A stretch of DNA of 64,000 nt from the NCBI GenBank assembly GCA_964017145.1, contig OZ024849.1:2604001-2668000 (forward strand), in the 5' to 3' direction. This document shows, one piece after another, positions 24,444 to 35,124 of this stretch (position 1 is its first letter; each line of letters opens with the position of its first letter). Under the pieces are notes generated by a model. That model was not told where the DNA came from. It made no database searches and worked only from the letters and a program-made list of their open reading frames with translations. A program made the translations under genes and the position numbers. Origin of the DNA: Agrocybe praecox (taxonomy: Eukaryota > Basidiomycota > Agaricomycetes > Agaricales > Agrocybaceae).

Positions 24444-24461
24444 CCGTGACACGTGTCACGG
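24444..24461. repeat. 18 bp perfect palindrome with CACGTG centre
   Basis: CCGTGACACGTGTCACGG is identical on both strands and lies in sequence that does not match the parental locus at 36.2-36.35 kb. It may bind a dimeric factor or be a remnant of an insertion. Confidence 0.6.
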
Positions 24462-24603
24462 TACCGACCCGTCGAGCAACGAACAACAGACAGAGCCGTC
24501 CCGTCGAACACCAAATACTGTACTAGGACCTCGGAGTCCTCATTGGAACCGGCCTTGCGCGTCACTGATGGCTACTCTACGCACTTCATTCTTTACTAGT
24601 AGA

Positions 24604-24870
24604 TGTTGGACTACGTATGTAGGACCGGTACTCGATCAGTACACGTGGTTTCTTCATTCCTTTATAAACCACTTGTTTTCGTTTTTCCACCTCAGTTGTC
24701 ATCTTTCATTCGACACTGAGGCATGTTTCTCTTCCCACTTATTCATACATTTATATGTATTCATATGACTTCCTAGCTCGCTTCTGTCGTGTCTAGGTAA
24801 ATAACAACTAGTTGTCATCTTTCATTCGACACTGAGCTCGCTTCTGTCGTGTCTAGGTGTTCGCTCAAGA
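24604..24870 (+). repeat. 5' LTR of the copia element (267 bp)
   Basis: Starts TGTTGGACTACG and ends GTTCGCTCAAGA. It matches the 3' LTR except for a few bases and for carrying one copy fewer of a 60 bp internal repeat. CTTTATAAACC near 24661 is the likely TATA element. Confidence 0.92.
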
Positions 24871-24871
24871 G

Positions 24872-24884
24872 GTTATGGGCCCCG
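24872..24884 (+). other. Probable primer-binding site
   Basis: GTTATGGGCCCCG lies directly after the 5' LTR. Its complement resembles the anticodon arm of initiator Met tRNA (CAU within GGGCCCAUAAC), the half-tRNA priming mode known from Drosophila copia. The match to this fungus's own tRNA is not tested. Confidence 0.5.
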
Positions 24885-25105
24885 AGTAGGAAGAAATTCC
24901 CCTCGCTATTATCAAATTTTCTTTGGCTCGCTCTTTGCGATCTCGCCTTTTTGTTTTTCACCTGGAGTAGCATTCCTCTCTGGTCGGGTTTCCGTGGACC
25001 GAAATTCACGCGCATATATTCTCTCTTCCGGGGGTCATCTTTTCATTACCTCTCGTCGGGTTTCCCTGTACCGTAATCAGGCGCATACATTTACTACTCT
25101 GTTCG

Positions 25106-26312
25106 ATGTCTTCTTTGGATCCTTGGCACGAGGACCCTGTCCCTCACGGTTCTGCTCTTCATTCTGGTACTCACTCTCGCTCTCGCTCTTTATCACCTGT
25201 TGTCCCTTCTTTTCCTTCTGATAACGTTTTTTTATCCCAATTCAAATGATTCTCCTCTTGTTGGTTCATATAATTTACCGAATATCCCTCCTCGTCATCG
25301 CGTTCTCCCTCCTCACTTTCATCCCATAAATGTTCCATCTTCTCCCCTGGCTGCTTTGCATGGACGTTCACAACTTATTTCTCCACATAATACTTCTCTT
25401 CGCGTTAGCCCTGTTCTTTCTCCACCTGCGATATCTCGTCCTTCTTCTTATTCTTTCAATTCTACTTCTTCCGAGTTCAAACCTATTTCTGTTCCGAGCC
25501 TTTCTTCTATCCCAATTCTTAAAAGTAGATTAGATTTTTTGGCATGGGAAAACCAGGTGATATTGATGCTGCAGAGCTTGGATCTTTACGGACATGTGCT
25601 GGACCCTTCCATGATTATCCATCCGAATTTGCCCTTGGACGAGAGGCCGTCAGTGATGCCTATTTTGCCAGATGTGTGCACGAAGTCTCAACTTGACGCT
25701 TGGAGGATATGGAGGATGAACGATGCTGTCGCATGCCAAATTCTTACTGGACGCTTGGGGGATGTTGCACGATCTCTTCTTCCACCTTCGGTTGCACCTC
25801 GCGAGTCGCGTACAGCCTTCTTAATATTTAAGCGCATGTCGACCCACTTCGGAGTTCGTTCTTTCGTAGAGTGTGCGGATCTTGTCAACCGCCTGTTTGC
25901 ACTTCGCTGCGATCCCGCCAATGTGTCAGAATATATCACGACGTGGTCGAGTAACATCACCTACCTTACTTCGCTTGGTCATCCAGGCAGCATACGGGTA
26001 TATATCAGTAGCCTGGTTCGAGGTCTTCCGAATACCTTGACGTACTGCACCCTGCGTGCAACACTCAATCTGACATTGCTGAATGTGGTAGACGATGACA
26101 TCGAGTGCTTTCACGCTGTATGTGATGATATCAGGACGCTCGAGATCAACTTCCAAGCCCCAGCCACCATTCATTCTGCTGGTAACGTTGGGCGTGGTAT
26201 TCCAGATATTTCAGCCAATGCCTCCTCAGCTGATTATTCGGGTATTTCTTCAAACAATGCATTGAAGCCATTTACTACAAACAATCTCCCAACAACGTCA
26301 TCATCAGACCGT
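25106..26312 (+). pseudogene. copia gag, first part
   Basis: ATG 25106 opens a short frame that ends at TGA 25247; the main gag frame continues in the next phase up to the nested LTR. The long frame holds a Ser/Pro-rich N-terminus, then the UBN2-like capsid region (SRLDFLAWENQVILMLQ, MNDAVACQILTG, CADLVNRLFALR, LVRGLPNTL). It is cut by the solo LTR at 26313, just before the CCHC knuckle. Confidence 0.8.
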
Positions 26313-27919
26313 TGAGGCGCCCCGAGCCTTTACAGGCTCTGAAAATTCGATTTCGAGCGTCCGGGCCGAGTCCCATCGTTCGGATGACCTCGAGAACGTT
26401 CGACAAGTACTAAGGAACGTTCGGGGACATTCTACGAAGAACAACGAACGTATATTACACGCAACGAACCGACAGTGCCACTACCGAACGAGTTTCGAGG
26501 CTCGAAGCCTCAAATGATGTCATTACCGAGCTACCCGAGCTTGGGTGCCTCACACCTATCCGCAGCGTGCTCCCCTCGGTTCGACAGTCTTATGGAGCAC
26601 TCTAGGACATTAGACGAACCACAACGAATGTATTTCACGTCCACCGAACGAGTATTGACCCCAGCGAACGAGACTCGAGCTCCAGACGACCCTCCAGGCC
26701 TTAAACGAGTTCAGTACCATTCGGACAACTTCGTGGAGGTTCGGGAAGGCTCGAGAACATTCGGAGACACTCTACGATCACTAACGAACGTATTCGACAT
26801 GCTCCAAACGAGTAACGGTTCCACCGAACGACTTGCGAGGCTCAGATACCCAAATTACGTCATCACTCGACCAGTCCACTCTTGAGTGTCGCTCGCTCAG
26901 TCATATAGGGGTCTAGCATGTTCGGTACCCTGCTAATATTGTTCGTTAACCTTTCTAGAACAATAACGAACCATTCCCGGCCATTAATATGTCGATCCTT
27001 GAGTTCGGAAAGCGCCACCCAACCTCTCACGTTCGCCGGTCGCTTAAACGTCGCTTATTCGATCCCAAACTCTTTATGGAACTCTGTATACCTTATAGAT
27101 TCATTCGGGAGGCTTTAGTCTAGGATTACGAACGTCAACGAACGATTTCCATATGCTCGTATGTCTTTATTTCGCTATTTTATACACTTTGGACCCTTTC
27201 AAGACCCTTTCCCTCTCTATTTTATACTATCCCTTGGACATTTGACATATGTTCCATACTATTCTATATCTCCTTTTATTACTTTCATTATCATTCGATT
27301 TTATTGGTTTCCCTTTCATAGGTACTATATTATCGACCTCATGTACATACACACAAAATAAGAAGAGTATTCGTCCCCCCTCTCCTCACAGTTTAGTCTC
27401 GCTTCGAAACCGTCTCGAAGTTCCTCGTTTCCCTTTCGTTTCATTCATACTGCGTCCCACTTTGTTGCGTATACCGTCTACGCCCTCGTCCTTTGTCCTC
27501 GAACATTCCGTGTAACGTCTGCTTTGTATTTCACTTCGATCTCGCCTCGCTTCAGTCTCTCGGCAATATCTCAACCTCTCTACACTCGCTACAGTTCAGT
27601 ACACATTCGGTATCGCTCACGAACATTCTCGAACGTTTCACAAACACTCTCGAACGCCTAACAAACGACCTTGAACCTTCCGAACCTCTCAAGACTCCGA
27701 AACCTTCGTATCCTACTCGCTCGACTCGAGATGACTTGCTCGACACCTAGTACCCTCGTAGTGGCTTGCCTCTTGCTGGAACACAGCCCAAACCTCCGTC
27801 TCGCACCCTCAGAGCACCTCACGACGCTCACTGAGTGTTTCTTTTATTTCTGTTTTGTTTGCTCGCGCTTCGTACATATCTCATCTCTTTCCTACACTCA
27901 GAACGTCGTACGCACATCA
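26313..27919. mobile_element. Solo LTR (about 1.6 kb) nested in copia gag
   Basis: Begins TGAGGCGCCCCGAG and ends CATCA, that is TG...CA, between copies of CCGT (26309-26312 and 27920-27923; ACCGT if the shared A is counted). Taking it out with one copy joins the gag frame to the zinc knuckle frame without a shift. It is full of CGAAC/GTTCG motifs and has no coding capacity of its own, as expected of an LTR. The size and TG...CA ends suggest a Ty3/gypsy-type LTR left by recombination. A second possible boundary pair, AACGTC at 26294 and 27902, also keeps the frame. Confidence 0.65.
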
Positions 27920-29533
27920 CCGTGCTAATCTCCTTTGTTCGAATTGCAAAGCAACGGGTCACCTTGAGGCTACCTGTTTCAAGCCTGGGGGTGGTCTCGC
28001 CGGTCGTCGTGAAGAATTCATGGCAACACGCCAGCGTGCACGAGCTTTCCTGGCAGGCTTCCCAGATCATGCATTGGGAGGAACCAATAATTTTGACATT
28101 TTGCCTGCATCTGCCAACATTCCAGACTCCCGTCCCGCATCACATTCACCTTGTACTTCTGCGTCTCCAACAACTTTTGATGTCCCCTCAATTGTAGAAC
28201 CACTTGCCGCTTTGTCTGTATCTTCATTCCCGGCCTCAATTGGAAAGTTTGACTTGTACGACCGGTGTGATGTCGAGTTTCCTTCGGTGGCGTTTTCAGG
28301 CATACAGGGTTTGTCGTCGACGGCATTTGTCACTATTACCCATCAGTATAACGTGCTGTTGGACTCAGGTTGCACGAACCATCTCTTTAATGACAGGTCA
28401 CTTTTCTCCAATTTTGACTCTTCGAAATCAGTGTCTGTTGGTACGGCAAACTGTGGGTCGATGAAGGCATTGGGTTCCGGCACTGTGACATTCCGCTACG
28501 TGCATTACAATGTACCTGTCGATTTCACACTGCACGATTGCCTCTACGCTCCTGATGTGCCTGTGACGCTGCTGTCGCTTGGTGCTTTGAATGACAAGGG
28601 TCTTCGAGTTGTTTTTGAGACCGATGCGCCACAAGCTACCATGACACATTCTCGCCTGCCCGGCTTTCAATTGTCGGCTGACAAAAGGAACCGCTCATAC
28701 TGGATGAAGCTCGATTTCTTGCGTCCAATGGACCAAGTGGTTGCTACTGCTTTGCCAGCAGTGCCAATGCAGGATGCTGTCTATCCGAAGCTGAAGCGAA
28801 CATTAACTCCTCATCTCCGGCACCGTCATCTTGGTCATTTTGATCTGGATGCCACTCGCAACTTGTTGTCCGAGGATTACGCTACAGGTCTGGACTATTC
28901 TGGCCCGCTCTCTTTCGGGAATTGTGTTGCTCGCGTTGTCAAGATGTCCTCACAACTACCATATGCCAATAATGGTGTTTGTACAAATTCTGTGGACAAT
29001 CTTCTCAACATGGGTGCGTGTGGGCCCTTCTCGGAAATATCCTTCCGTGATAAACAATTTGTGGTTATCTGGGGTTTCTACAAGTCAATGGCAAAACGGA
29101 CCGAGATTCTGGGCTTCGTGCAATGTATTGAGGCTTTTGTCTTTCGCTTGACTGGTCGGCAGGCGAAAGTTGTGTGTTTTAAGGGTGCACTCAAATTTGG
29201 CAAAGGTCCACCACCGACGTCTGTTTTGCCAGCGGATACCACGCCTTACGGAATTTTGAATGGTTATTTGTCACATCTTCGGGTATGGGGGTGTCATTGT
29301 TTTGTGTGGATTCTCATGGAGCTACGGAAGAAAGGAAATCTATCCCATTGCGAGGTTATTTTTCTGGGGCAACACGCTTCTGCGCCAACGATAATTCATC
29401 TTCTGTATGTGAAACATGTGATGCGCTACTTGGCTGGCACAAAAGATCTTCCACTGTGTCTGGGCTGGGAATCACCAACTACTCCAGAAAGCCTTACCTT
29501 ATCCTGCCTTCGTTCGTCATCATGCTGTTCTAA
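27920..29533 (+). pseudogene. copia gag end and pol remnant
   Basis: One frame runs through the CCHC knuckle (CSNCKATGHLEATC), the protease active site LLDSGCTNHLF, the pre-integrase block RHRHLGH with the following NCVARVVK, and parts of integrase (ACGPFSEIS, GRQAKVVCFKGALKFG, TPYGILNGYLSHLRVWGC). It then jumps to the RNase H end HVMRYLAGTKDLPL. One zinc-ligand Cys and two probable catalytic Asp positions are replaced, and the reverse transcriptase is missing, so no active polyprotein can be made. Confidence 0.85.
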
Positions 29534-29655
29534 CCTTGACTGTGCCTTCTTCTGTTTAATTCTAAATTGTTCTTTTGGGTGTTCTTATTATTTCCTCTTA
29601 TTATTATTTTTTCTTCTGCTGTTTTTCCCCCTGATTCTTCGTACCGATGGGGGTG

Positions 29656-29982
29656 TGTTGGACTACGTATGTAGGACCGGTACTCGATCAGTACACGTGG
29701 TTTCTTCATTCCTTTATAAACCACTTGTTTTCGTTTTTCCACCTCAGTTGTCATCTTTCATTCGACACTGAGGTATGTTTCTCTTCCCACTTATTCATAC
29801 ATTTATATGTATTCATATGACTTCCTAGCTCGCTTCTGTCGTGTCTAGGTAAATAACAACTAGTTGTCATCTTTCATTTGACACTGAGCTCGCTTCTGTC
29901 GTGTCTAGGTAAATAACAACTAGTTGTCATCTTTCATTTGACACTGAGCTCGCTTCTGTCGTGTCTAGGTGTTCGCTCAACA
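29656..29982 (+). repeat. 3' LTR of the copia element (327 bp)
   Basis: Same sequence as the 5' LTR plus one extra tandem copy of a 60 bp unit (AAATAACAACTAG... to ...GTGTCTAGGT). Ends in CA, followed by the GTAGA duplication. A purine tract GATGGGGG just before it is the likely plus-strand primer. Confidence 0.92.
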
Positions 29983-30017
29983 GTAGACAATCTAGGAGAT
30001 TCGAACGAGGCTGAATA

Positions 30018-33000
30018 GATTAGAATGTACACCCGTTTCACCGTACAACGTGTTTATATATAGTACTCGACTCGTGTTCCCCTTTGTATGCATCTAATAC
30101 ATAGCAGTGGCACTCGTGTTGCAACGTTGAACGCCCACATCCATTTCCGATGTGCAAGTCAACTAGTCAGGAGTTATATCCATCTGAGGAAGGCCCAAGT
30201 AATTATCTTGAAAGGTCCGGAAGCTGTGGTCCTCCCTTAGGTCCTCACCGTTGGCAGGAGTTATCTGGATGCTGTTACATACCTGTAAAAGTGATGAAAG
30301 AATTTATGGCGAAATGAGTGGGAAAACAATGAATAGTTCCTGTGTTTGTTTGCCGCCTTGCCGCCTTGATTCAGAAGGACCTCCGACTGATGGGAACACT
30401 TGAGTATACGTTGTCTCCGTAACTAGCTGGTATTCCGGACTGTATGGATGTATAATAGATCTATAGGACTATTCGGAGTGAGAATTTGGGATAGCAAATG
30501 TCAATGGTCCATTGTTACTCCTCGTTAAGGAAAATCCTTCCTGGAGTTCGAAATCCATATCCCCGGTGACTTGGAGATTGGATCGAGTTGCACGGCACTA
30601 ACTCGTCTATTATTCTTGTGGCGGTTGCTCTTGTTGATGTTTGCCTGGGTACAAATATACTATGCATCTACAATGACGCAGCGAAGACTATACAGTTTGA
30701 AGGATTAATCATCAATTTGGACGTTAAAACTCTCCGATCTGTGAAGATTATATTCGAACTTAGAAGACATCTTGCAGTAAGTACTAACTAACTTTCAAGT
30801 ACCCCAAAAGAATAGTATGAATAGAGCAGGGCCTAGATCTTTCAGACTCAGAGACTCGGAGGCTACTGAGGTTTTACTGCCCGTCATAACTTTAACCTAA
30901 TTTAAACGCGTAAGTACTGTGCCGATTGTGTGCCACTGGATACGTACGCCAGGTCTTCATGAGTCCAAAAACTTATCGGATGAGTAACCCTCTCCGTGGC
31001 ATCACCTATTTACACAAAGTAGGTCATGAATTATTATTATTTGGTACTACTTACACTCGCGCTCTTTCGACGATTTAAAAAGGACTTTTGCGTACTATAG
31101 CCTCCGCTCATATGACTTAAATACTACTTCACAATACAAAGAGTTGATACAGTGGTACCGGTACTTAGTGTCTATCATGATGCGCCGTTCAATTGGCGGG
31201 GCCGTTTACACCAAAAATCATCCCACGAGTTTTTTTTCTGATCCGGGATTGAACAAAAGTACAGATTACTTGTTTCTAACTCTCTGAGGTATTGTAGCAC
31301 CCTTCTAACTGAGTGGAATGGTAATTTGTACAGACTTTGTTCCAACTTTGTTCGATTCAAGTTCGATTTCGTCTAAGTGAAGCATTCACGTGATTTGTGC
31401 TGAAGGTGCCGGCTTATGTCATTGAAGTGTGGTGCTTCCTCCTTTGCTGCCTTCCTTTTTGCAGGCTCCTGCATCGTACTGGACTCTTATCGATTCTTCC
31501 GTGGCTTGTCGCTGTACTCTCGTCTCCAGTCTAAATTAATAGCGGAACGCATCAAAAGCGAAAGCACGTTCGATGTTTGTGTATATCTGGATGCCTCTGC
31601 ACGTTGCTGGTACTATTTCACGAATATGAAGAATCACCGGCAATGTTTTTGTCTAAAGCATCTACGTGTCTCTCATCAGCAAAAGCGACAAAAGCAGGCA
31701 TTGCATGGACCGCTTTGGACAGCAATCCAAAAAAGGTGTCGCATTCCCACGTATTGAAATGAGAAGAATATTTTGGCATGGACTTTGACATGCAAAAATT
31801 AAGTTGTTAAGCATTTTATTTCTCTCCGTACAAGTGCATCTATACAAACCTACAACCTTTAATGTGATATCTATATATTAATTCCACCTTAATTCTAAGT
31901 ATCACCCCTTGTCGTCACCATTTTTGGTGCTCCTATATATAGCGGCACAAAAATGTTAGTCATGGTAATGTACCAAAAACTAGGTATTCTTAATATAAAA
32001 ACACTTTTTTTGATAGTGAGTAGTATATCTACTCTATCTGCACTTATATATCTCATATTCACATGAATAACACACGCAGAAGGCAGCACACGCACAGGGA
32101 CAGTTGTTTAGAAGTAAGTGCCGTGAGGTATATAGTTACCTATTTGCAGGGCCCTATAAACAGCCCAATGGCGTAGTGGTTAGATCAGCCGTGCCGCCCT
32201 CATGGTGCCGCTGGTTCGATTCCCGCTTAAGGCAAGTTTCACCAAGGCGAAATCTCAGACCGCTCGGCATGGTCCCACTGGGTCGGCCGGCTGGAGCAGC
32301 CTGCTGATGTTATTTTTAATTATTTCCCGCTGACTCAATATAAAGTTCACCTTGTCGGTAAGGCTTTACAAGGCTTTACAATGTTCACCTTGAAGGTCAC
32401 GTTGACCATCTTGGTAAGCTATCCATTGAGACGATCTTATTAACGGGCAAAGTCTTAGGGGTCACCAAGATTGGGCAAAAGGTGGTCAAGTTGGCCATTA
32501 CATTGCTATGTATTACGATGTATTAATAATCCGCTTTTGCTGATGGCCCTAGAGTGTCCGTTTCTGACAGTATTGCTCTTTCTCAGCTCTTTCTTTTGGA
32601 CCACAACCACAACCACAACCACCTTTCTGCTACGCGACAGCACGTCCCTCTTCTTTCCAGTATCAGCCGCCTTGCATTGTTTCACGCTGCACTAAACCGT
32701 GGCTTCTTCATTGCCCTCAGTTGCTACTGTCAGTTTCCCGGCAATCTTCTACGCGAAGTCGATGTCGCTCACTGAAACGTTGGAATCCGATATCCTTCCA
32801 TACTACGCACGATTCTCTCAATCCATTAAACATTATTATGGGGTCATAATCGGTTATCAATAGAGAAGGTGGGGCCATATCAGACTTTATTACAATTTGA
32901 CAACGGAGGTCTGGCTGCTGGATGTATGTATCTTTCAGGTGAAGTGAGTTCTTTCCCATGAGGCAGCGGGTTATATGTAATATTTTTGCGAGACGAACTC

Positions 33001-33160
33001 CAGACGTGCTAGAATGCCGTATTCTGTGCTAAAGCTTATCGGCATCCCCAGTCTATGAATTATTTCTAGATTATCGTGGTGCAACAAAATAAAGAACTGA
33101 TTCCTAACTGATTTTGTGACATAAGGTCTAGATACACATTTAAATGTGATGTCAATTTGA
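30018..33160. other. Long gene-poor stretch with a tRNA-like SINE candidate
   Basis: No open frame here has family or splice support; those at 30588-30791 and 31416-31757 lack motifs. The only structured piece is the tRNA-like sequence at 32163-32234. The last part is the 3' flank of family A-4. Confidence 0.4.
32163..32234 (+). ncRNA. tRNA-like head of a probable SINE
   Basis: The piece has a good RNA polymerase III A box (TGGCGTAGTGGTTAGA) and B box (GGTTCGATTCC) at tRNA spacing. It also has a five-pair anticodon-like stem CCGTG/CATGG around a seven-base loop. The acceptor ends do not pair and the T stem has a mismatch, so it is not a working tRNA. It is followed by about 100 bases of unrelated sequence, which suits a tRNA-derived SINE or a tRNA pseudogene. 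Confidence 0.5.
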
Positions 33161-34205
33161 TTATAAAGGGTTGCCTCCGTTAAGAAGTCTTTCCGCATCG
33201 TCGATGTCAAGCTTCCTAAGCTCCTGAGAAAGAGAATCTATTGCACTTTTGTGCGGCTTGAAGAACCTGCTAATGTACTCTAAACTTCATCTCAGTAAAT
33301 GACCGAGTAAAATACAGACAGCCTGCTTACCCCCTTTAATTCCGTTAGTGTACTCCTGGAATATCAAGGCCCTTTTAGATTCAGCCCAGGCAGACAAGCG
33401 AACGCGAAACAGCTGTCATGTGCGGTTTATTTGTGAGCTTAATCGCGTATCATTGAGCGTGCTCTGCACTTACCTGGAAGTAGGGACGTTCTTGATAGGG
33501 AAAGCGAAGGATTCCTATATCAGTGATTCCTTGTTCGCGCCTCTCCTCTTTGAAGAAGAACGCCCCGAGACCATCAACAGCCATGCTTGTCTGTGCAACA
33601 ACGTTGGCAATAGCGTCAGTATTAAATCCGTGCGCATTTAATACGTCTTTGTCATTGACAAGGTTTGTGTAAAAGGATTTGACCTATACCACATTTTGTG
33701 TGTCAGATTTATTCGTCGCAGTTAATATACGGCCCAAGGTTGGTATCTCACCTCGTGAACTATAGATGAGTCAAGACATCCATTAAATTCAAAAGCATTC
33801 CTGCCTTCCTTTCTGAGAACGTCTCGCCGGTCGATTGAACGAGGACCGTCAAATTCAAGGACAGGATTCCTAAGTAACGCTGAGAATATTGTATCCCAGT
33901 CCCTGTTTTCGGGTGGAATGGAATTGAGGAAGCGGACAGTCTCTGCAATTGCGACTTTCAAGTATTCATCCATATGTTTTATGGCCTGGCTAGTGAGCTG
34001 AGCTTCGCGTCCAAATGAGTAGGCTAGGCCACTTGAAAGCGAGTTTTGGTTAGAGTTACTCCAACCCTGAGCGACTGATGCCTATATAAGTCGAAGAAAA
34101 CCCATAGGTACCAATAGGCAACGCGCAAGGCCATGGAGTGCTAGTAGTTAAACTCACCTTTTCACCGATTTCAAGCCCATTTGACGGGACCCGCGTAAAT
34201 ATCAT
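33161..34205 (-). CDS. Family A-4: uncharacterised protein
   Basis: Exons read on the minus strand are 34205-34158, 34081-33752, 33683-33474, 33412-33331 and about 33250-33161. The second exon is 330 bp, exactly as in the neighbour A-3, and the third is 210 against 213 bp. Shared landmarks are TDIGILRFPYQERPYFQ in exon 3, LFRVRLSAWAESKRAL with NGIKG in exon 4, and a last exon with KPHKSAIDSL and DDAERLL. With strict GT/AG splicing the last exon is out of phase by one base after a run of five G, giving an early stop; one more G would restore it. This is either a real frameshift, an assembly slip or an unusual splice. No signal peptide, membrane helix or known domain is visible. Divergent from A-3 over a 919 bp spacer. 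Confidence 0.7.
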
Positions 34206-35124
34206 ATTAGTAATGAAATCCGTACGAGTTGGCTAATGGCTTCATTTTATACTTTCTATGTTTTCACATTCAAACCCCAGCATTCTGATAGCCCCACGTC
34301 GGACCTGTTTGAATGGTTTTTGCTATCTGGCACCATTGCACATGCTCAAGGTACTAGTCCCGAGCAAGCTACTACTCCACAGGTTTAAACGTACCTAGAT
34401 AGATAATGTTTTGTTCACAGCTAAGTGGCTCCTGCGTTTCCATCAGTATTATAGTGGAAGGCCGGTATGTACCTATATGTGCCTGTGACAAGGCACGAAG
34501 AACCTGACGGCGATACTTCCTGCCGACTCCAATTCTTGGAAACATCCTAGAGGCTAGGAGACCATGAATGTTCCAAGGACAGTTTTAAAAGATTTACAGA
34601 GTGATTAATTCTCACACGAAGTTCAATCGAGCGTGTCAGGCTTGTAAACGATATCGTATCTGACCAACAGTGAGCCTGATTTGCTTAAGTTCTTACAATG
34701 AGTGCTACACTGTATGACAAGATAAGATTTGGAAGAAAAATTCCAGAGACACAGTTAAATATATGAGACGCAATATAAAAGAGCGAATCCGAAAAGATTC
34801 CCTACTTTATCGTCGGATGTTGCTCATAGGCGCTCGACACGTCTATTAATAGAATAGATCCACATCTACGTTTCATCGACCGAGTATGGTGTCAAAATAG
34901 AACGTTCGAAATACAATAGTGCCTATGCTCAGGTTCATTCACTATATGTACCTGTCTCCATTGCGAAGATAGGCCCTAAACGTTCCTGTTGTATGAGGTA
35001 CATCCACGCATGGTGGAAAGGGATGTGTGATTTACCAATTAGAAAAAAATATGCGTTGTATATAGACCGGATCCATTCCGCGTGCCGTTACCATCCTTAA
35101 TGCACTATCTTCACGTCCAAAATA
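34206..35124. promoter_or_regulatory. Shared upstream region of divergent family A genes
   Basis: This 919 bp spacer must hold the promoters of A-4 (leftward) and A-3 (rightward). I see no obvious TATA boxes at the expected distance on both sides and no repeat. The shared-control idea rests on arrangement alone. Confidence 0.4.

Larger units (their letters stand above)
24604..29982 (+). mobile_element. Defective Ty1/copia LTR retrotransposon
   Basis: LTRs at 24604-24870 and 29656-29982 are direct repeats beginning TGTTGGAC, and a 5 bp duplication GTAGA flanks the whole (24599-24603, 29983-29987). The internal order is primer site, gag with UBN2-like region, CCHC zinc knuckle, aspartic protease (DSGCTNH), gag pre-integrase, integrase remnants and an RNase H tail, which is the copia arrangement. 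It is dead in several ways: a frame change in gag near 25230, a nested solo LTR in gag, changed integrase residues and loss of nearly all the reverse transcriptase between integrase and RNase H. Confidence 0.92.
24518..30017 (-). pseudogene. Family A fragment (last exon), interrupted by the copia element
   Basis: Outside the retrotransposon, 24518-24603 and 29983-30017 together match the last exon and 3' flank of the intact family A gene at 36115-36219, in reverse orientation. Matching parts include those encoding FQPRSDLLDCL, then the block for NEVRRVAI, the stop and the flank GGACTCCGAGGTC. The copia insertion with its GTAGA duplication lies in the middle. Earlier exons are absent, so this was a truncated duplicate before the insertion. 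Confidence 0.75.

Noticed and set aside
26294..27907. AACGTC as target duplication of the nested LTR
   Set aside because: It also restores the gag frame, but the resulting insert lacks TG...CA ends, so the CCGT boundary is preferred. Not fully excluded.
30588..30791. Possible membrane-protein remnant
   Set aside because: Only one weak hydrophobic stretch and no neighbouring exon in phase.
32163..32234. A functional tRNA gene
   Set aside because: The acceptor ends do not pair and the T stem has a mismatch, so it is kept only as a tRNA-like SINE head.
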